The translations under genes and the position numbers were made by a program. From the NCBI GenBank assembly GCA_964057225.1, contig OZ059895.1:8680001-8744000 (forward strand): DNA of 64,000 nt, given 5' to 3'. The first letter of the stretch is position 1. Every line of letters begins with the position of its first letter. Shown here piece by piece: positions 32,796 through 45,392 of the stretch. This DNA is from Auanema rhodensis. Taxonomy: Eukaryota; Nematoda; Chromadorea; Rhabditida; Rhabditidae. The notes under the pieces are model-generated. The model ran no database searches. It was not told the DNA's origin and saw nothing but the letters and a program-made list of their open reading frames with translations.

Positions 32796-33314
32796 CTTGA
32801 AACCTTAAAAAATGCAATTCAGAATACAAATAAAAACAGCTAAAAGCATTAAAGCAGTATATAGTAAAAGAAAATGTTCTAGAGATAATACGGTTTGGTA
32901 AGTTGGCAAGCAACGCGGAGTGCGACGCGGTGCAATGATAGCAAAATTACGGTAACATTCTCAAAAATTTGAAATAGACGCCGTTTTCTCTTAATAAATT
33001 TATTTGTTTGTTTTGAATTTTAGAGAAAATAAGGGTTCTTATTTTAAATATTAAAAATCTATAAATATCATGATATCTCATAAATAAAATTTAAAAACTC
33101 TTTTAATCTAATAATAATTGGTCCTACCAAGAGAGTAAACACGCACCACGACAAACCTACCGTAATTTTAACTTTTCACTAAATCGTACAAGGAAAGAAA
33201 TAGGAACTAAATGTTGTAGTGTTCTATATTTCATTGCAATAAGTATCTGTGCTTCTTTAACTGTTTCTTGTGTTTCATAAATGATTTTAAAATTTTAATT
33301 ATTTTAGGGTAAAC
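32796..33314. promoter_or_regulatory. Divergent promoter region, SPATS2-like / rpl-1
   Basis: 519 bp between head-to-head genes. No gene seen. The acceptor TTATTTTAG (ending 33307) lies 7 bases before the rpl-1 start, so part of this region is 5' leader or outron. Two short stretches rich in C and G (about 32890-32950 and 33120-33165) stand out from the AT-rich background. Confidence 0.4.
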
Positions 33315-34187
33315 ATGTCCAAGGTCTCTCGTGACACTTTAAATGAGGCTGTAGCCGACGTTCTCAAGGGATCCACCGAGAAGAAGAGAAAATTCCGTGA
33401 GACTGTTGAGCTCCAAATTGGTCTTAAGAATTATGATCCCCAAAAGGACAAGCGTTTCTCCGGATCCGTAAGGTAGCTACTACCTGCTAAGAGCAGGGAG
33501 CTTTGTTTTACAAGGCGGACCTTTACCCAGGGTCTTAAAAATTGGGGAGGCTTTTGCCGTTAATTTTTACTTAACTGGATGTCTTAGTAGGGAAACACTT
33601 TACAGACTTGCAAATTTATGTATGATTTTGTTAATTCATTAAATTTAGACTGAAGAACGTTCCTCGCCCAGCCATGAAGGTTTGCGTCTTCGGAGATCAG
33701 CAACATCTTGACGAGGCCAACGCCGCCGGACTTCCATGCATGAGCGCTGATGATCTTAAGAAGCTCAACAAGAACAAGAAGCTTATCAAGAAGCTCGCTA
33801 AGGGCTATGATGCTTTCCTTGCTTCCGAATCTCTCATCAAGCAGATTCCTCGTATTCTTGGACCCGGACTCAACAAGGCCGGAAAATTCCCTTCTGTTGT
33901 CTCTCACGGAGAACCCCTCCAAGTCAAGGTTGAGGAAATCAAGGCTACCATCAAGTTCCAGATGAAGAAGGTAATTTGAGATGTAAGATGAGATGTTTTA
34001 TATTTTATTTCTTAAGGTTCTTTGCCTTTCCGTCGCTGTTGGACACGTTGATATGGCCCAAGAAGAGCTTGTTTCAAACATCGCTCTCTCCATCAATTTC
34101 CTCGTCTCCCTCCTTAAGAAGAACTGGCAGAACGTTCGTTCATTGAACATCAAGTCTACCATGGGTAAAGCCCAGAGACTTTATTAA
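33315..34187 (+). CDS. rpl-1: Ribosomal protein uL1 (RPL10A)
   Basis: Large-subunit protein of the L1 stalk. Exons 33315-33472, 33649-33970 and 34017-34187 give 216 residues (human L10A 217). It starts [19 protein letters not shown]. Conserved stretches are [46 protein letters not shown] and [20 protein letters not shown]. It ends [14 protein letters not shown]. Codon use is richer in C-ending codons than neighbouring genes, as expected of a highly expressed gene. It is followed after about 120 bp by an AAGAB-like gene on the same strand. Confidence 0.97.
33473..33648 (+). ncRNA. Candidate structured RNA in the rpl-1 intron
   Basis: The first rpl-1 intron is 176 bases and GC-richer than neighbouring introns. 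It holds nested complementary segments: AGCT...CCTGC/TAAGA/GCAGG...AGCT at its 5' end, then GACC...GGGTC. Later there is a TTTACAGAC that could be an ACA box. Ribosomal protein introns often host snoRNAs, but I could not fold a clean H/ACA or C/D structure, so this is speculative. Confidence 0.22.
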
Positions 34188-34311
34188 ACATTGTTATTGT
34201 TTTATAAACTGTTGTTTAATATAGTTTTATTGTTGAATTTAGTTGCAAGCAATGTAGAATATTTAGTTATTATGGGGCCGGGGAAGTGTTAATTTATTGA
34301 ACAATTAGTAG

Positions 34312-35992
34312 ATGCAGCAATATACTGTTGACGAGACTATGAGGCTAGGTGATGAAATCAAACTCCAGATTGTAGCGTTCGTGGGTGATTATGAGAGGAC
34401 GGTATGCTTAATAATCTTTTTGGAATCAAGATGTGTGGTTGTAGGTTTGCACCCTTCTGTCTCGTCAATTAGCGGGATCTGAGTTAGACTATCTAAGGTT
34501 AGACAACCGTTATTATCACACCAAGGTTGGTATTGAACATTTCCGTTCCGCCGATGAATTAGCGGGATGGGATATGAAGCAGAAAAGTGAAGCTGAGATA
34601 GGGGTCTTGATTGTCAGGTAGTTTTGTGGGGTATAATTGACAACAATGAGTAAGTTTAGGTATAACTGTAAAAATGACCTAGAATGTCTTCAAAAGAGTC
34701 TTCACTTGTATCAATGTGACGTTCAGGTAGTTCGTTCTGCCATAACTGCTTTTTGATTATAAAATTAAGGCTCTTGTCTTGGATGATGAAGCGAATGATC
34801 CTGATGGCTTTGCATTACAATGGGCCACTGAAAATGAATTTGAAGTTGTGTATCTTAATCCTGATCAGGTATTTCCATGTGATATAATTTTGTTTCACAT
34901 AATTTAAAGGCGAATCGGGAAGAAGCTGCTTCGTTCAACGAAAAATGTGGAGCGGCAAGACTAGCTGAAATGCTTCATACTGCTAATTGGCCGTTTAAGC
35001 ATCATAAAATGGAGAATGTTAAAAAGACTTAAAGTTTTCTAATTACAAGAAAGCTTATTTCAGATTACGGGCAAAGAAAATGTCGATAGAATACTGCAGT
35101 TAGTGAATCAGATGGATTTCAGTTCAGAAAGCGAAATTGAGCCAGATGATAACGATAAAGGTATTTCAAGTTTTTTTCAAGTATATTGAATGTTTGTAGA
35201 AGCAATTTGGACAGCATTTACTGCCGCTGTATCTAATTCTCCCCCTCCAGAAGATGATGAAAATGAATCTTCAAGTACCACTAACTGTTGTGAAGCAAAT
35301 ATTTCTGTTGATGTAGTTTTAAATAATACTAAAAAGGTAAAAATTAAATAGGATGTTTTATTTTTTTGCTGAATGAAGTATTTATTCTCTGAAAAAGTAG
35401 TTTTTTAAACTTCTTTCATCACAGAGTTGAATATGGGGTGTCTTATTTTTTTTTATTGATTAAGCTCTTGCTCGTTCACTATGAGTAATGCTGTTACAAA
35501 TCCTAAATTATACGAATCATAACAGAACAGTATTATTGACACAATCTCAAACACATCCTTCGTACCAATGTTTTTCAGTCTAGTGCAACTACTACTCATC
35601 AACCCTCCGAGGATGCTACCAAGAAAAAGAAAAAAAAGAATAAAAAAGCCAAGTCAGGTAGAAAACGAATTTTTTATATGAAAAAGTACAAAGTTTGTTC
35701 AATATCTTGCAGATGCTGAACCTTCGTTGGATGAATTTACATTGTCAGCCGAGAGTACTGAGCTGATAGATAAAATGATAGCAAGTGTAGAAGATGGGAC
35801 AGCTGATCAGACTATTGGTGATTTAACAAAAGTCAGCAACTATATTTCCTGATAATTTTTTATACGACTTTTCAGGTTCGAAATGAAATAGCTGCTATGC
35901 AGTTTAATAATAAAGCTCGAATTGATAAAGCGGAAGCTATAGTACGAGGAATAGCTGAAGCTATGAATGTAACTTTCAGCGAGTCTGAGTAA
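34312..35992 (+). CDS. AAGAB (p34)-like adaptin-binding protein
   Basis: Probably the alpha- and gamma-adaptin-binding protein p34, a chaperone for assembly of AP-1/AP-2 clathrin adaptors in the cytosol. It starts MQQYTVDETMRLGDEIKLQI. A region comparable to the p34 small-GTPase-like fold contains EFEVVYLNPDQANREEAASF and MLHTANWPFKHHKM. After that come acidic/Ser-rich sequence and a lysine block (TKKKKKKNKKAKS). The C-terminal helix (VRNEIAAMQFNNKARIDKAE) resembles the helical C-terminus of AAGAB. Similarity is moderate and no motif is unique, so another family is possible. The start follows an acceptor (CAATTAG) about 120 bp after the rpl-1 stop. Confidence 0.6.
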
Positions 35993-36483
35993 TCATTTTG
36001 CATGCTGTGTTTTACGAGGTCGATCTCCTCATGGGTGATTTCTTGCTTGAATCTTTTACTTTGTAATAGCCTAGTCGCTCAATTTAGTATAATATGTTTG
36101 TATATATATGTATGTATGTGCATTGGAATAATATTATACAATTTTAATTTATTGAAAAAAAAAAGTTTGATTTACCTCAATATAAAAATTTATCGGATAT
36201 CTGAAAAATATATGATAAAGCGGTTCAGTACCAGACTCTAACCTTGTTCCTACAAATTTTTTGTGAAACTACCAGCAATTATACACAGGGGAGAGGGAAC
36301 AGAAACAAGGCCTTGAAAAAACTGCCCCGTTGTATAGTTCATAACAATATCTTGCGAGAAACAAAAATTAAGAAAACAACTATGAATACCAGAAAATGTG
36401 AAACAAGATAAGTAGAATCTATCACATGAAATTCTGGAGGTAATGAGGAAAGTAAAGCTCTCACAGAGCAAAGATAGCATTAG
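35993..36483. other. Convergent 3' regions of AAGAB-like and ZNRF genes
   Basis: AT-rich 3' flanks of two converging genes. No additional gene seen. Confidence 0.45.
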
Positions 36484-37287
36484 TTAATCTCCCGGATGCT
36501 CAGGGCAGCAATTCTTACGAGCAAACCAATCATCAATGCATCTACAAAATTTAAGTTGAATTTTAATAACTATAATATCAATTACTGTTTGTGATAAATA
36601 CACAGGCAAGGAAGCCGAGCAATTGAATGGCCAGGCTCCATATCATCCAAACATATAGCACATTCCCCTTTACCATCAGTTAAAACCTCATCTAAACACT
36701 TCAAGATGAAGCAGAACTTGTCGGTTATGACTCTTACTGTTATACACAATTCGTGGTCTAGTAAGGCACAGTACTAAATGTAGATCTGCCTCATCCGATG
36801 GAACTGTTTTATGGCAAACCGGACAAGTAATATCTTCTCCGACTAAAAAAATAATGGAAAACAATTTGAGAAATGTTTAAACCTGAAGAAGAGTAATATC
36901 GAGTATTTCTTTCTGTGTGAGAACGTCTTCGATTTGATCTAGGAATACTAGATGAATTTCTTATTCCTCGGGTCCTTTAATAAAAGTTAAACAGTGAATA
37001 TTTTGCGTGAAGCTACCTCATAACTTGTTGTACGAGAGAAGATGGACCAGCTTCTTCATCATCAGTAGATTCAACGTGATAAAAATCACCTTGTCTTAAC
37101 GACTAAAGTAATGTGAATATTAGTTCTATGAATCTATGTAGGGAAAATTAACCTGCAAAAATTCTGACACACCCGTAGGGTCACTGCTCGATGAATTATG
37201 GAAAACATCTCGCGACGACGGACCAGTCCCATCTACCGAACTGGACCTCGGCCTCTCCTCCCCTACGGAGGATTGCCGAGCCCCCAT
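36484..37287 (-). CDS. ZNRF1/2-type RING E3 ubiquitin ligase
   Basis: Membrane-associated ubiquitin ligase of the ZNRF family. It starts MGARQSS, a fit to the N-myristoylation consensus (Gly2), followed by a Ser/Gly/Pro-rich region (RPRSSSVDGTGPSSRD). The family zinc finger is ITCPVCHKTVPSDEADLH, then LVLCLTRPRIVYNNEVLTDG. The RING is GECAICLDDMEPG, ARLPCLCIYHKQCIDDWF and NCCPEHPGD, ending at the same position as human ZNRFs. The first exon is GC-richer than the rest. The upstream 560 bp is extremely AT-rich and shared with the divergent coiled-coil gene. Confidence 0.92.
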
Positions 37288-37845
37288 GCAAAGCAGATAA
37301 ACAGTCTTTAAAAATATAAAATAAGATAAAAATAATATTGAAAAAAAAAACAAAAAGCATAAAAAAACTTCTAAAAGAAAAAAGATAACAATTCTAATCA
37401 AACATCTTATAATAAATATTCAAAATTGAAAAATAAAAAAAATAAAGAAATAAAAAAATTAATTTCTAGATTATTAAAAATATATAATTCCTGCTATTTG
37501 AACATAAATATTAGCAAATATATTTTTTAATATTTTAAAATGTAAAAAAATATAAAATTGCTTTTCTTGTTGATATAATAAATAATAACTATATGAAAAA
37601 TGTTAAGAGAAAATCAATAAATTATTTTATGATAAAGCTTACAAAGAAACTAAACTTCAAACAACTACAGAAAAAGTTTAGAAGGTATGTGGAAATCAAT
37701 TGCTGTCCAAGTTTGGTGTTCATCCGTTACTTCTACGACACGTGACATATCACTAACGTCAAACTACGAACCTGGTATAAAACAATTTATACATTAAAAT
37801 TCATTGTAATTTTATTCTTTTGCTTTTAATTTTTTAAAATTAAAA
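37288..37845. promoter_or_regulatory. Divergent AT-rich promoter region
   Basis: 558 bp between the ZNRF gene (minus) and the coiled-coil gene (plus), over 80% A+T by eye with long A and T runs. No coding frame. Promoter role is inferred from position. Confidence 0.4.
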
Positions 37846-38408
37846 ATGGGTGATTCTATATTAAATCCGAAAGTATTAGTATTGGACGGTCTCAAATCGT
37901 CTTTCAATTCTATTATTCGTGCTCAGGAAGAAATAACTACTCTTATTGGCTACATAAACGAATTAGAAACTCTACCTGAAACGCTCACAGTTTGCCAGGT
38001 ATTTTTTTTCAAATTTTTACAGTTCTTCAGTATTTTTTTAAAGAATGTTCAATGGAAAGCCCGATTAAAATCGAAAATTAATTACAAAATCACTGAGTAT
38101 CACGAAGTTATTGAGGATAAATTGAATGCTATTGTTAAACCTGGACTTCTCGATTTACAAGAAATTGCTGAGGAATGTAGCACACTAAGTTCTACATTTG
38201 AAGAAGATTTTCAAATGGTTAACAACTATTTCAGAAAAGTAAGCTTAGTTAACATAAAGCACGCTATTAACACGAATATTGATTTTAGGCGTATACAGAG
38301 CTCACACAAAACAGTAAGTCGCCAAAATTATTGCCAACTCTTCCAATGAGTTACGATGAAAATAATTCATTTAATCGAATGCGAAGCGATCTTATTGTTT
38401 CTACTTAA
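37846..38408 (+). CDS. Small coiled-coil protein, unidentified
   Basis: Not recognised. Exons 37846-37998, 38044-38238 and 38289-38408 give 155 residues with phase 0 junctions. It starts MGDSILNPKVLVLDGLKSSF. Long helices follow (AQEEITTLIGYINELETLPE; YHEVIEDKLNAIVKPGLLDL; EECSTLSSTFEEDFQMVNNY). A polar tail with LLPTLPMSYDENNSF ends the protein. The all-helical layout is like small subunits of BLOC/BORC- or tether-type complexes, but I see no diagnostic motif. MGDS could allow myristoylation. It is the first gene of a possible three-gene operon with PCED1 and wdr-23. Confidence 0.7.
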
Positions 38409-38520
38409 ATTTCTTAATATTGTAACTATTCTATATTCAACATCTGTTCTCTCGAAATACTACCTACTATTTATTTTTATATTCTATGGATAATATAATT
38501 ATCTTCTTAATTATTGAAGA

Positions 38521-40673
38521 TGTCTGAACAACCTTATGTAGCTGAAGAACCTTCTCCCGAGTTAAAGAATCTCTTAAAGAATATAAAGTTTAGTTTCGAA
38601 CATCCCGTTTAATTTTTTTCTTATATTTAGTGGAATTACCAATTCTGCGGCAAATTATATGAATGGCAGTATACGTGAGAAAATGTTTCCTTTTGATTCT
38701 CATTTTATTAGACGTCTGTTGTATAATAAGCATATTATACTTATTGGAGACTCGCGTAAGTTCAAATTAAACTTTTTACTGTTATATTGAATATTTGCAG
38801 TAACTCGTGGTCTATACAAAGATTTAATAGTTCAATTACAAAGTGATGATTTAATTAGTGATTATCATCTGAAGTTAAAGACTGAAGTTTCTCATTATGG
38901 CGACCGACAAGTTTAAATTGGTTTTTGATAATTGTTCAAGAGATATGTTATAGATTGATATCTTACCATTAGAATCCGACAGAATATTCAGACAAGCAAG
39001 AGAATATATGACTCCTTGCAATTTAATACAATATATTTTTACTACTCGGTAGGCATTTTATATATCTTGTTAAGTTAAGTTTTATTATTAGAGTTATGAA
39101 AGATGACGTGGAGCAGGCTCTTTTAACAATTTTTAAGACAAAAGAATACCCTGATGTACTTATTCTGAATTCTGCTATTTGGGATATGACAAGGTTTTAA
39201 TATTGTTCAATTGTTTTAGTACCATTTTCCATTGCTAAGATATAATATTGAACCTGTTAACATCAGTGGTTTATTACCCGATGCTCCATGTCCTAGAGCA
39301 CAAATAAGAAATGAATTGATGGCGATGGAAGAATATCTTGAAAGGTTGAACTAGTGAACTTTTGCGTCTTGTCATGAAAATATCATGTTTCAGATTATCA
39401 ATGCTAATGCGAAGGCTAAGAGTTATTCTTCCACCAACAACACAGGTACTGATTATTTTTGCTTCTACAATATGTGGTTCTTTGAGCTTTTGAAAATTAT
39501 TAACCTTTTCTTTTCTATTCTTTATTTGCTATTGCTTTTGGTTGATTACAATATAATAATAGCTCATGTGTTCACAGCTATGTTAAAAATGATGACAATT
39601 CACATCGAATTGTCACCTAAATTTCACAAAGAATTGATTTTTCTTATTACATATATTTGTGATGTTACATCATGGTTATGACCGAAAGTAACGCTTACTC
39701 AATGCATTATAGGTAATTTGGGCCCTGTACCCTTGGCCGCTTCCAGATGGTAGAGGTATTATCTCTAGAGTAGGAACTATTGATAAAAGATCTTTACATA
39801 GGTATTAATTTGTTATTACTGTTGATTTAATTGTTTTTTTTATTTTTCAGAAGTTTATACAATGATGGAAATTATCGAGCTGCTCAAATTGTCAGAAATG
39901 CAGGGTATGATGTGCTCGATTTTGGGTTTTATCTACGTAACCATGCACTACACACCTATAGAAGGTATTTCAAAAAAATTTAATCAATTGGAATATTTTT
40001 TTAGTGCGGATGGTGTTCATTGGTCTTCAGTAGGCACTAGAATCATGACACAATTACTAATTGGTCACCTATCGATGAATATATGTCTTCCATCAGATAT
40101 TACCAAAAATTTCAATGAGTAACTTAATTTATCATATTTTTTATTCTAAAAGTTTTTTTAGATTTAAAGATAATACTTCTGAGCATGGCCCAAAGTTTTT
40201 CGAGATAATGAACAAATGTGCTGTGAAAGATCAAAATGGCAATTATTCTGAGAAACTTCAGGTGTGATCTCAAATTAGTTTATCTTAATTATTTTTTTTA
40301 TTTAAGCAAAAATTACGGGAAACTTTCCTCAATAATTTGGATGAAAAGTAGTTGAATATTTCTATTATTATTAATCTTCACTAATCTAATTTCAGTTTTC
40401 GTAATTCTTTAAAAAGTGATATTCAGCTTATGAGATTTGTTGATTTGGTAAAAAGAGAAGAATTACTTGATGTGGTTGATACTGAGTTATCAGAGTATAT
40501 AATTGGCATGGTATTCTTTGTTCAACAATGTTTTTTGTTAATTAATTTTATTGCAGCTTACCATTAAACGCTTGATCGTACCTGAAATATGCAAAAATAA
40601 TTCTCAAAGAATTATGATCTCTGTAAATGAAAAATTCTTAAAGAAAAATGTTAATGAAACAAGATCTCAATAG
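38521..40673 (+). CDS. PC-esterase domain protein (PCED1/FAM113-like)
   Basis: Member of the GDSL/SGNH-like PC-esterase family; the biological substrate is unknown. It starts MSEQPYVAEEPSPELKN. The catalytic block I is IILIGDSLTRGLYKD, split by an intron inside GDS-LTR. Other landmarks are LIQYIFTTRVMKDD, PDVLILNSAIWDMT, AQIRNELMAMEEYLERL and LPPTTQVIWALYPWPLPDGR. The C-terminal catalytic Asp/His motif is SADGVHWSSVGTRIMTQLL. A helical extension of about 120 residues follows (RFVDLVKREELLDVVDTELS). An acceptor directly abuts the start, 112 bp after the previous stop. Confidence 0.85.
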
Positions 40674-40861
40674 TTCTATATAAAATATATTTGATTTGAG
40701 TTTAGAACATATCTAACATAAATATTAGTTTTTAACTTGTTTTTATCCGTTCTCAACGGTCTTCTGTATCTCTAAAGTCATCATGTTTTTAGTATTTAAA
40801 GTTCATTTCAGCAAAATTGTAATAAATCGACATCTATTATTTTGTAAATGTTCTGAATTGA

Positions 40862-43410
40862 ATGGGAGGTTCATTCTCCACCTTTTGTGACTGGTTATAT
40901 TGGTCTCTTATCCCTGGTCGTCGTCACCACTTGCAAGCCGGTAAAATTTAAAATTTTTAAAATTTTAAAAATATAATTGAAAATTTCAGTCGACGTTTCT
41001 CCAGACAATACTCTGTTACTTTTGTCAGCCGCTGCCCAATTAGCTCGATTATCTAGTAGAATGGATGATACGGTAACTTTTAATATTTTACATTATCTGT
41101 TGTTATACGCATTATTCTAGAGTGAAATTGACCCCTTGCCTTTGCCGAGTGAGGTAAAAATACAGTTGTCTATAAAAGTTAATTTTCTTAATTCAGAGAT
41201 CAAGCTCAGAAATGAAACTTGCAGCCCCTTCTGATACATCGGATGACTCTGATGAGTTCTGCACTCTCCCCGAAAGTGAAAGACAACGTATATTCCATCA
41301 CGAACAATCAGATCGTAGATGCGATCGGTTTATAATTGGAAATGAAGAGGTTTTTTCTCATTATTCGTTGAAATATAAATAACATTTTTAGTCATACGGG
41401 CATATACTTAATCAAACTATAGCTGCCTGTGGCTCTAATAGAAATTGTTATAGCATTAGAAGAATGACTGAACTTGGTCTAGGCCCAAGTAATGCTGATG
41501 CTTATGGGTCAGCCATTAGGGTAGCCATGAACAATAAGTAAGAACATCAGGAGATTCAAGTAGTATATGTTTTTTTACAGATATTTCCCTAACTCTCGCA
41601 AAATAGTAGATAAAAGCGATACAAAAGCTTTTTGTGTTCAACATTTGAACCTTACGGATGAATTAGTTGTAGCTACACAAGGTATGTTATATTTTTTGTC
41701 GCGATATACATTTTAAAAATATTGAAAAATAAATTATCTATTTAGTTCACATATATCTATATTTGTCACTGATGTTTTATTAAATGTGTTTGACATTACA
41801 GATGAACGCATCAGGTTTTATAAACCCTCCGGTAAAAATGATCGTTACATAAGAACTAAAGGTTTTGAAGTAAGTGAATGTTTTAATATTTCATCGTTTT
41901 TTTTTTCAATTTTTGAATCATATTTCATGAATTTTTTTAGCTCAATAATATTGGCTGGTCCGTTTTGGATGTTGCTTTCTCGCCACAAAGCAGAGGTTTC
42001 GCTTATTGCACTTGGAAAGACGCAGTAATGTTTTGTCGGTCAGTGAATATTTCTTTAAATTGTTATCAGTGTTTACTTTTTTATTTATCAGTTATTTGGA
42101 TGCTGATGGCCTTAGTTATGAAACTTGCAACTTGAATATTCCTCCATCCGAAAGGTTTTTGGTTTGGTAAATATGTTATTCTGATTCTTAGCTTTTAGTT
42201 CCTCTATTGCCGTATTCTCAGTTCGATTCTCACAGGATGGTCGGGAAATATTAGCTGGTACTTCGGATTATTCTATATATATTTTCGATGTTAATACTTT
42301 AAGTAGAGTATGTTATATGTTTAATGATAATTTGTTTTTGTTTCATTTCTTAGGTTGTTAGTGTTCCTCGTGCTCATGATGATGATGTGAATGCCGTATG
42401 TTATGCTGACGAAGCTGGTAATTTAATATTCAGTGGAAGCGACGATGGATTATTGAAAGTAGAATATTATTGGTTAGAAATGATCATATATTATTGGTTA
42501 AGGTATGGGATCGTCGATGCTTGAGAGAAGGTGATCCACATCCTATTGGAATTTTTGCTGGCCATAAAGATGGAATCACTTATATTGACAGCAGAGGAGA
42601 CTCTAGGTAACAATCCATAACTTAATTCTAATGTGCATTTCAAATTATCAGATATTTGTTGAGTAATTCGAAGGATCAAACTATAAAGTTATGGGATGTT
42701 CGTCATTTTTCTTCGAGAAGCGCTGCGGTAGTTCCTTTTTTAATTTTCAATTTGTATTTTATTACTGATTTAGGAAGAGACGAAAAAAGCCGTTTCAAGA
42801 CAGTCTTGGGACTACCGATGGCAAGCAGCACCCCAAGTTTTAGAGAAACCTTTACCAGGTTTTGTTTTTATTTTTGTTCAATGATGTATTCCCATTTAAG
42901 GTGACAGCTCTGTTCTCACTCTAAAAGGTCATCGAGTCTTACATACATTAGTTAGAGCGAAATTCTCACCTCATTCCACAGGTCAGCGATATATCTATAC
43001 TGGATGTGCCGGTGGCGAAGTTGTCGGTAAGTATAATGAAAGCTAGCATAGTATATGTTATATTCCATGACAGTCTATGATATCATAACCCGACGGGTAG
43101 AAAAACGATTAGGAGGCCATCGAGCAGTGGTTCGTGATGTCTCTTGGAGTGATCACAGAAACGAAATTGTTTCCTGCTCTGTATGTTTTGTTATTTTGCT
43201 TCATAATCTTATGACTATATTTAAGTGGGACGGTTCAACTGCTGTTTGGAGATGGGACGAGAGAAAAGGTTTGCGAATCTAACATTCTTTTATAATATTT
43301 TTTGTTAAGATGGTGTAATTGAGGACGAGGATAGTTCTGATGATAATTATATGCCATATCGCATGTCTCAACCTAAGTTGTGTTCTAAACCTCGTAGACG
43401 ACTTTGTTAA
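40862..43410 (+). CDS. wdr-23: WDR-23 / DCAF11, CUL4-DDB1 substrate receptor
   Basis: WD40 adaptor of the CUL4-DDB1 ubiquitin ligase. In C. elegans WDR-23 restrains the SKN-1/Nrf stress factor. It starts MGGSFSTFCDWLYWSLIPGR. It continues with RMTELGLGPSNADAYGSAIR, NNKYFPNSRKIVDKSDTKAF and a series of WD repeats: GWSVLDVAFSPQSRG, ILAGTSDYSIYIFDVN, LIFSGSDDGLLKVWDRR, YLLSNSKDQTIKLWDVRH, YIYTGCAGGEVVVYD and IVSCSWDGSTAVWRWDE. It ends with a basic tail (KLCSKPRRRLC). Exon junctions are phase-consistent. AATAAA lies near 43554. It starts 188 bp after PCED1 on the same strand. Confidence 0.93.
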
Positions 43411-45392
43411 TTTCATTGTTTTGTGATGTTCATTGATTTTCAAAATCAGAATGTAATATTAATAATGCTTGTTATATGTAAATACATGTACAGTACAAAC
43501 CTTGTAAGTACTTTGTTTCTGAAGCTCATATTACTTCACTGTATCAGTCTTTGAATAAAATATATTTTTGATAACTTTTTAATAATCCCATTCAATTATT
43601 AACATTTGTAATACTTGTTAAAGAAGTCTTGCACGTTTTGCTTTGGCCACAACAACATGTTCATGAAATGAACCTATTGCAACCTTGTTAGGCCCACATA
43701 TAACTTTGCCAACATGCTCGCTGTCCAGGAAAAAATGTTATCTTTTACGTTCACCTGTACTTACCTGTCAGTTCGCCATGGCCTCTCAATCTTATATTGT
43801 CGGAAGGTGTGTGTTTATCAAAAATACACTTATTAACAAATGTAATATCCCTTATGATGTTTGGCTTTGGTTATTTCTAAACATAATCGCAATAAATCGA
43901 ATATGGGATGATGGTTATCTAGACTTCTTTCGCGAAATAAATTCTCATCCAGTTCTAATGATCAACGGGGGTCTGAAGAAACGCTAAGAAGTTTAATGAA
44001 TATTCAAGGTATCAGTTTCAACGATAATTTGTTCAAAGACCGGAAATCAAACAGATCATTCACATCGTCATCACACGTTTTCGTTTTCAATCATGACCAC
44101 TGATAAGAAAACAGAAACAAATGAAAGATAGTAAAAAGTACCATTCACAAATTAAAATCTGACGGTTTTATCTCAGATCAAGTAATACAGAATATCCAAA
44201 AGTCATTTTAATAGTACTCTTCAGATATTATTATGTTGATAGCATATTCTTATATTTGATATAGTCCTACCTACCTTCCATTTGTGCGAACGTGATTGTT
44301 GACTGTTCTGCTATTTTGTTGAGTATTTGGTCGACCTTATGCTTTTTCTGTTGTTTATATCTTCATCAACATCATCTTCTTATTCGCTGTTTCTTTTTCC
44401 CCTACCTTTTCGCTTCTCTGTCTCTACTATTATCCATCGTTTTCTCTCTCATTTTCTGTCTATCTCGTTCCTCGCATATCTTCGCTTACTACCGCCTATG
44501 ACCTGATCCATCCAAATTAGGAACTGTGAGACTCTGCGAGGAACGAGGACCACTTGTCCAGGAAAAAGGTGCGGTCGGCAGCTGGCCGGCTATTTAGCTC
44601 CGCCCCTACATCCTCAATATTACTCATTACACATCATCAGTCTTATCCATACCTCATTTCAATTGAGCAATTCCAAAGTGCTGATCATGCTCTAGTTTTG
44701 TTCCAGCTTTGTCTGTATCTTTCATTTTTTAAATTTAAGCTAGTAATTTCATTTGACTGTCAGACTAACACGAGCTCATAGATGTTTGTTTGCTATCTCA
44801 CTACTGCAGTCACGTTTTAGTAATCAAATTATTACGTGTCCTAAATTTGATATTTTGGTTTATTCAAGAATTTTTGAAACGATTATGCAAAGCTTCAGGA
44901 ACATCGTCTGCCTTTTATTCTTCCGTATCTTGCATGCTGCTTTGCTGATTTAATAACTCTGATAATGTGTGTGATAAGCTATTTCCAGCTAGTTTTGATA
45001 CTATTTTTAGCTGCTAATGTTTTATATCAGTTATATTTCTTTGAATGAATGCCTATTAATAACTTTTCCGCAAAAAATTATCTTTCACCATTCTACATTT
45101 TTTTCCTTTGTCTGTTTACGAACTACATAATTTTCAATAATTACAGTCTTAAGATGAAATATTATATCATTTATCTGCGAGAATTGATTAAAAATGAAAA
45201 TTATCATCTTACACAAAAAATTTTGTTCATTTGCATACAATGATCCTATGGTCACGTGTGATACACGTAAAATTAAATCGTTTATATCTCATTCATCTTT
45301 GTATATGTCACGCGGCAGATCGTTTTGCTTTCCATCTTTTCTCTTTCTATATACTTTGACATATTATATAATTTATTTTTTCAGAAGTTTCC
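43411..45392. other. Intergenic region before the F-box gene
   Basis: Contains the wdr-23 3' UTR and then about 1.8 kb without a supported gene. Pyrimidine-rich sequence at about 44330-44480 makes spurious hydrophobic frames. A slightly GC-richer stretch at about 44520-44620 may be promoter. An acceptor (TTTTTCAG) ends 8 bases before the F-box start. Confidence 0.45.

Noticed and set aside
35400-35580. Possible extra gene in the AAGAB-like intron
   Set aside because: No open frame of substance; flanking exons join in phase.
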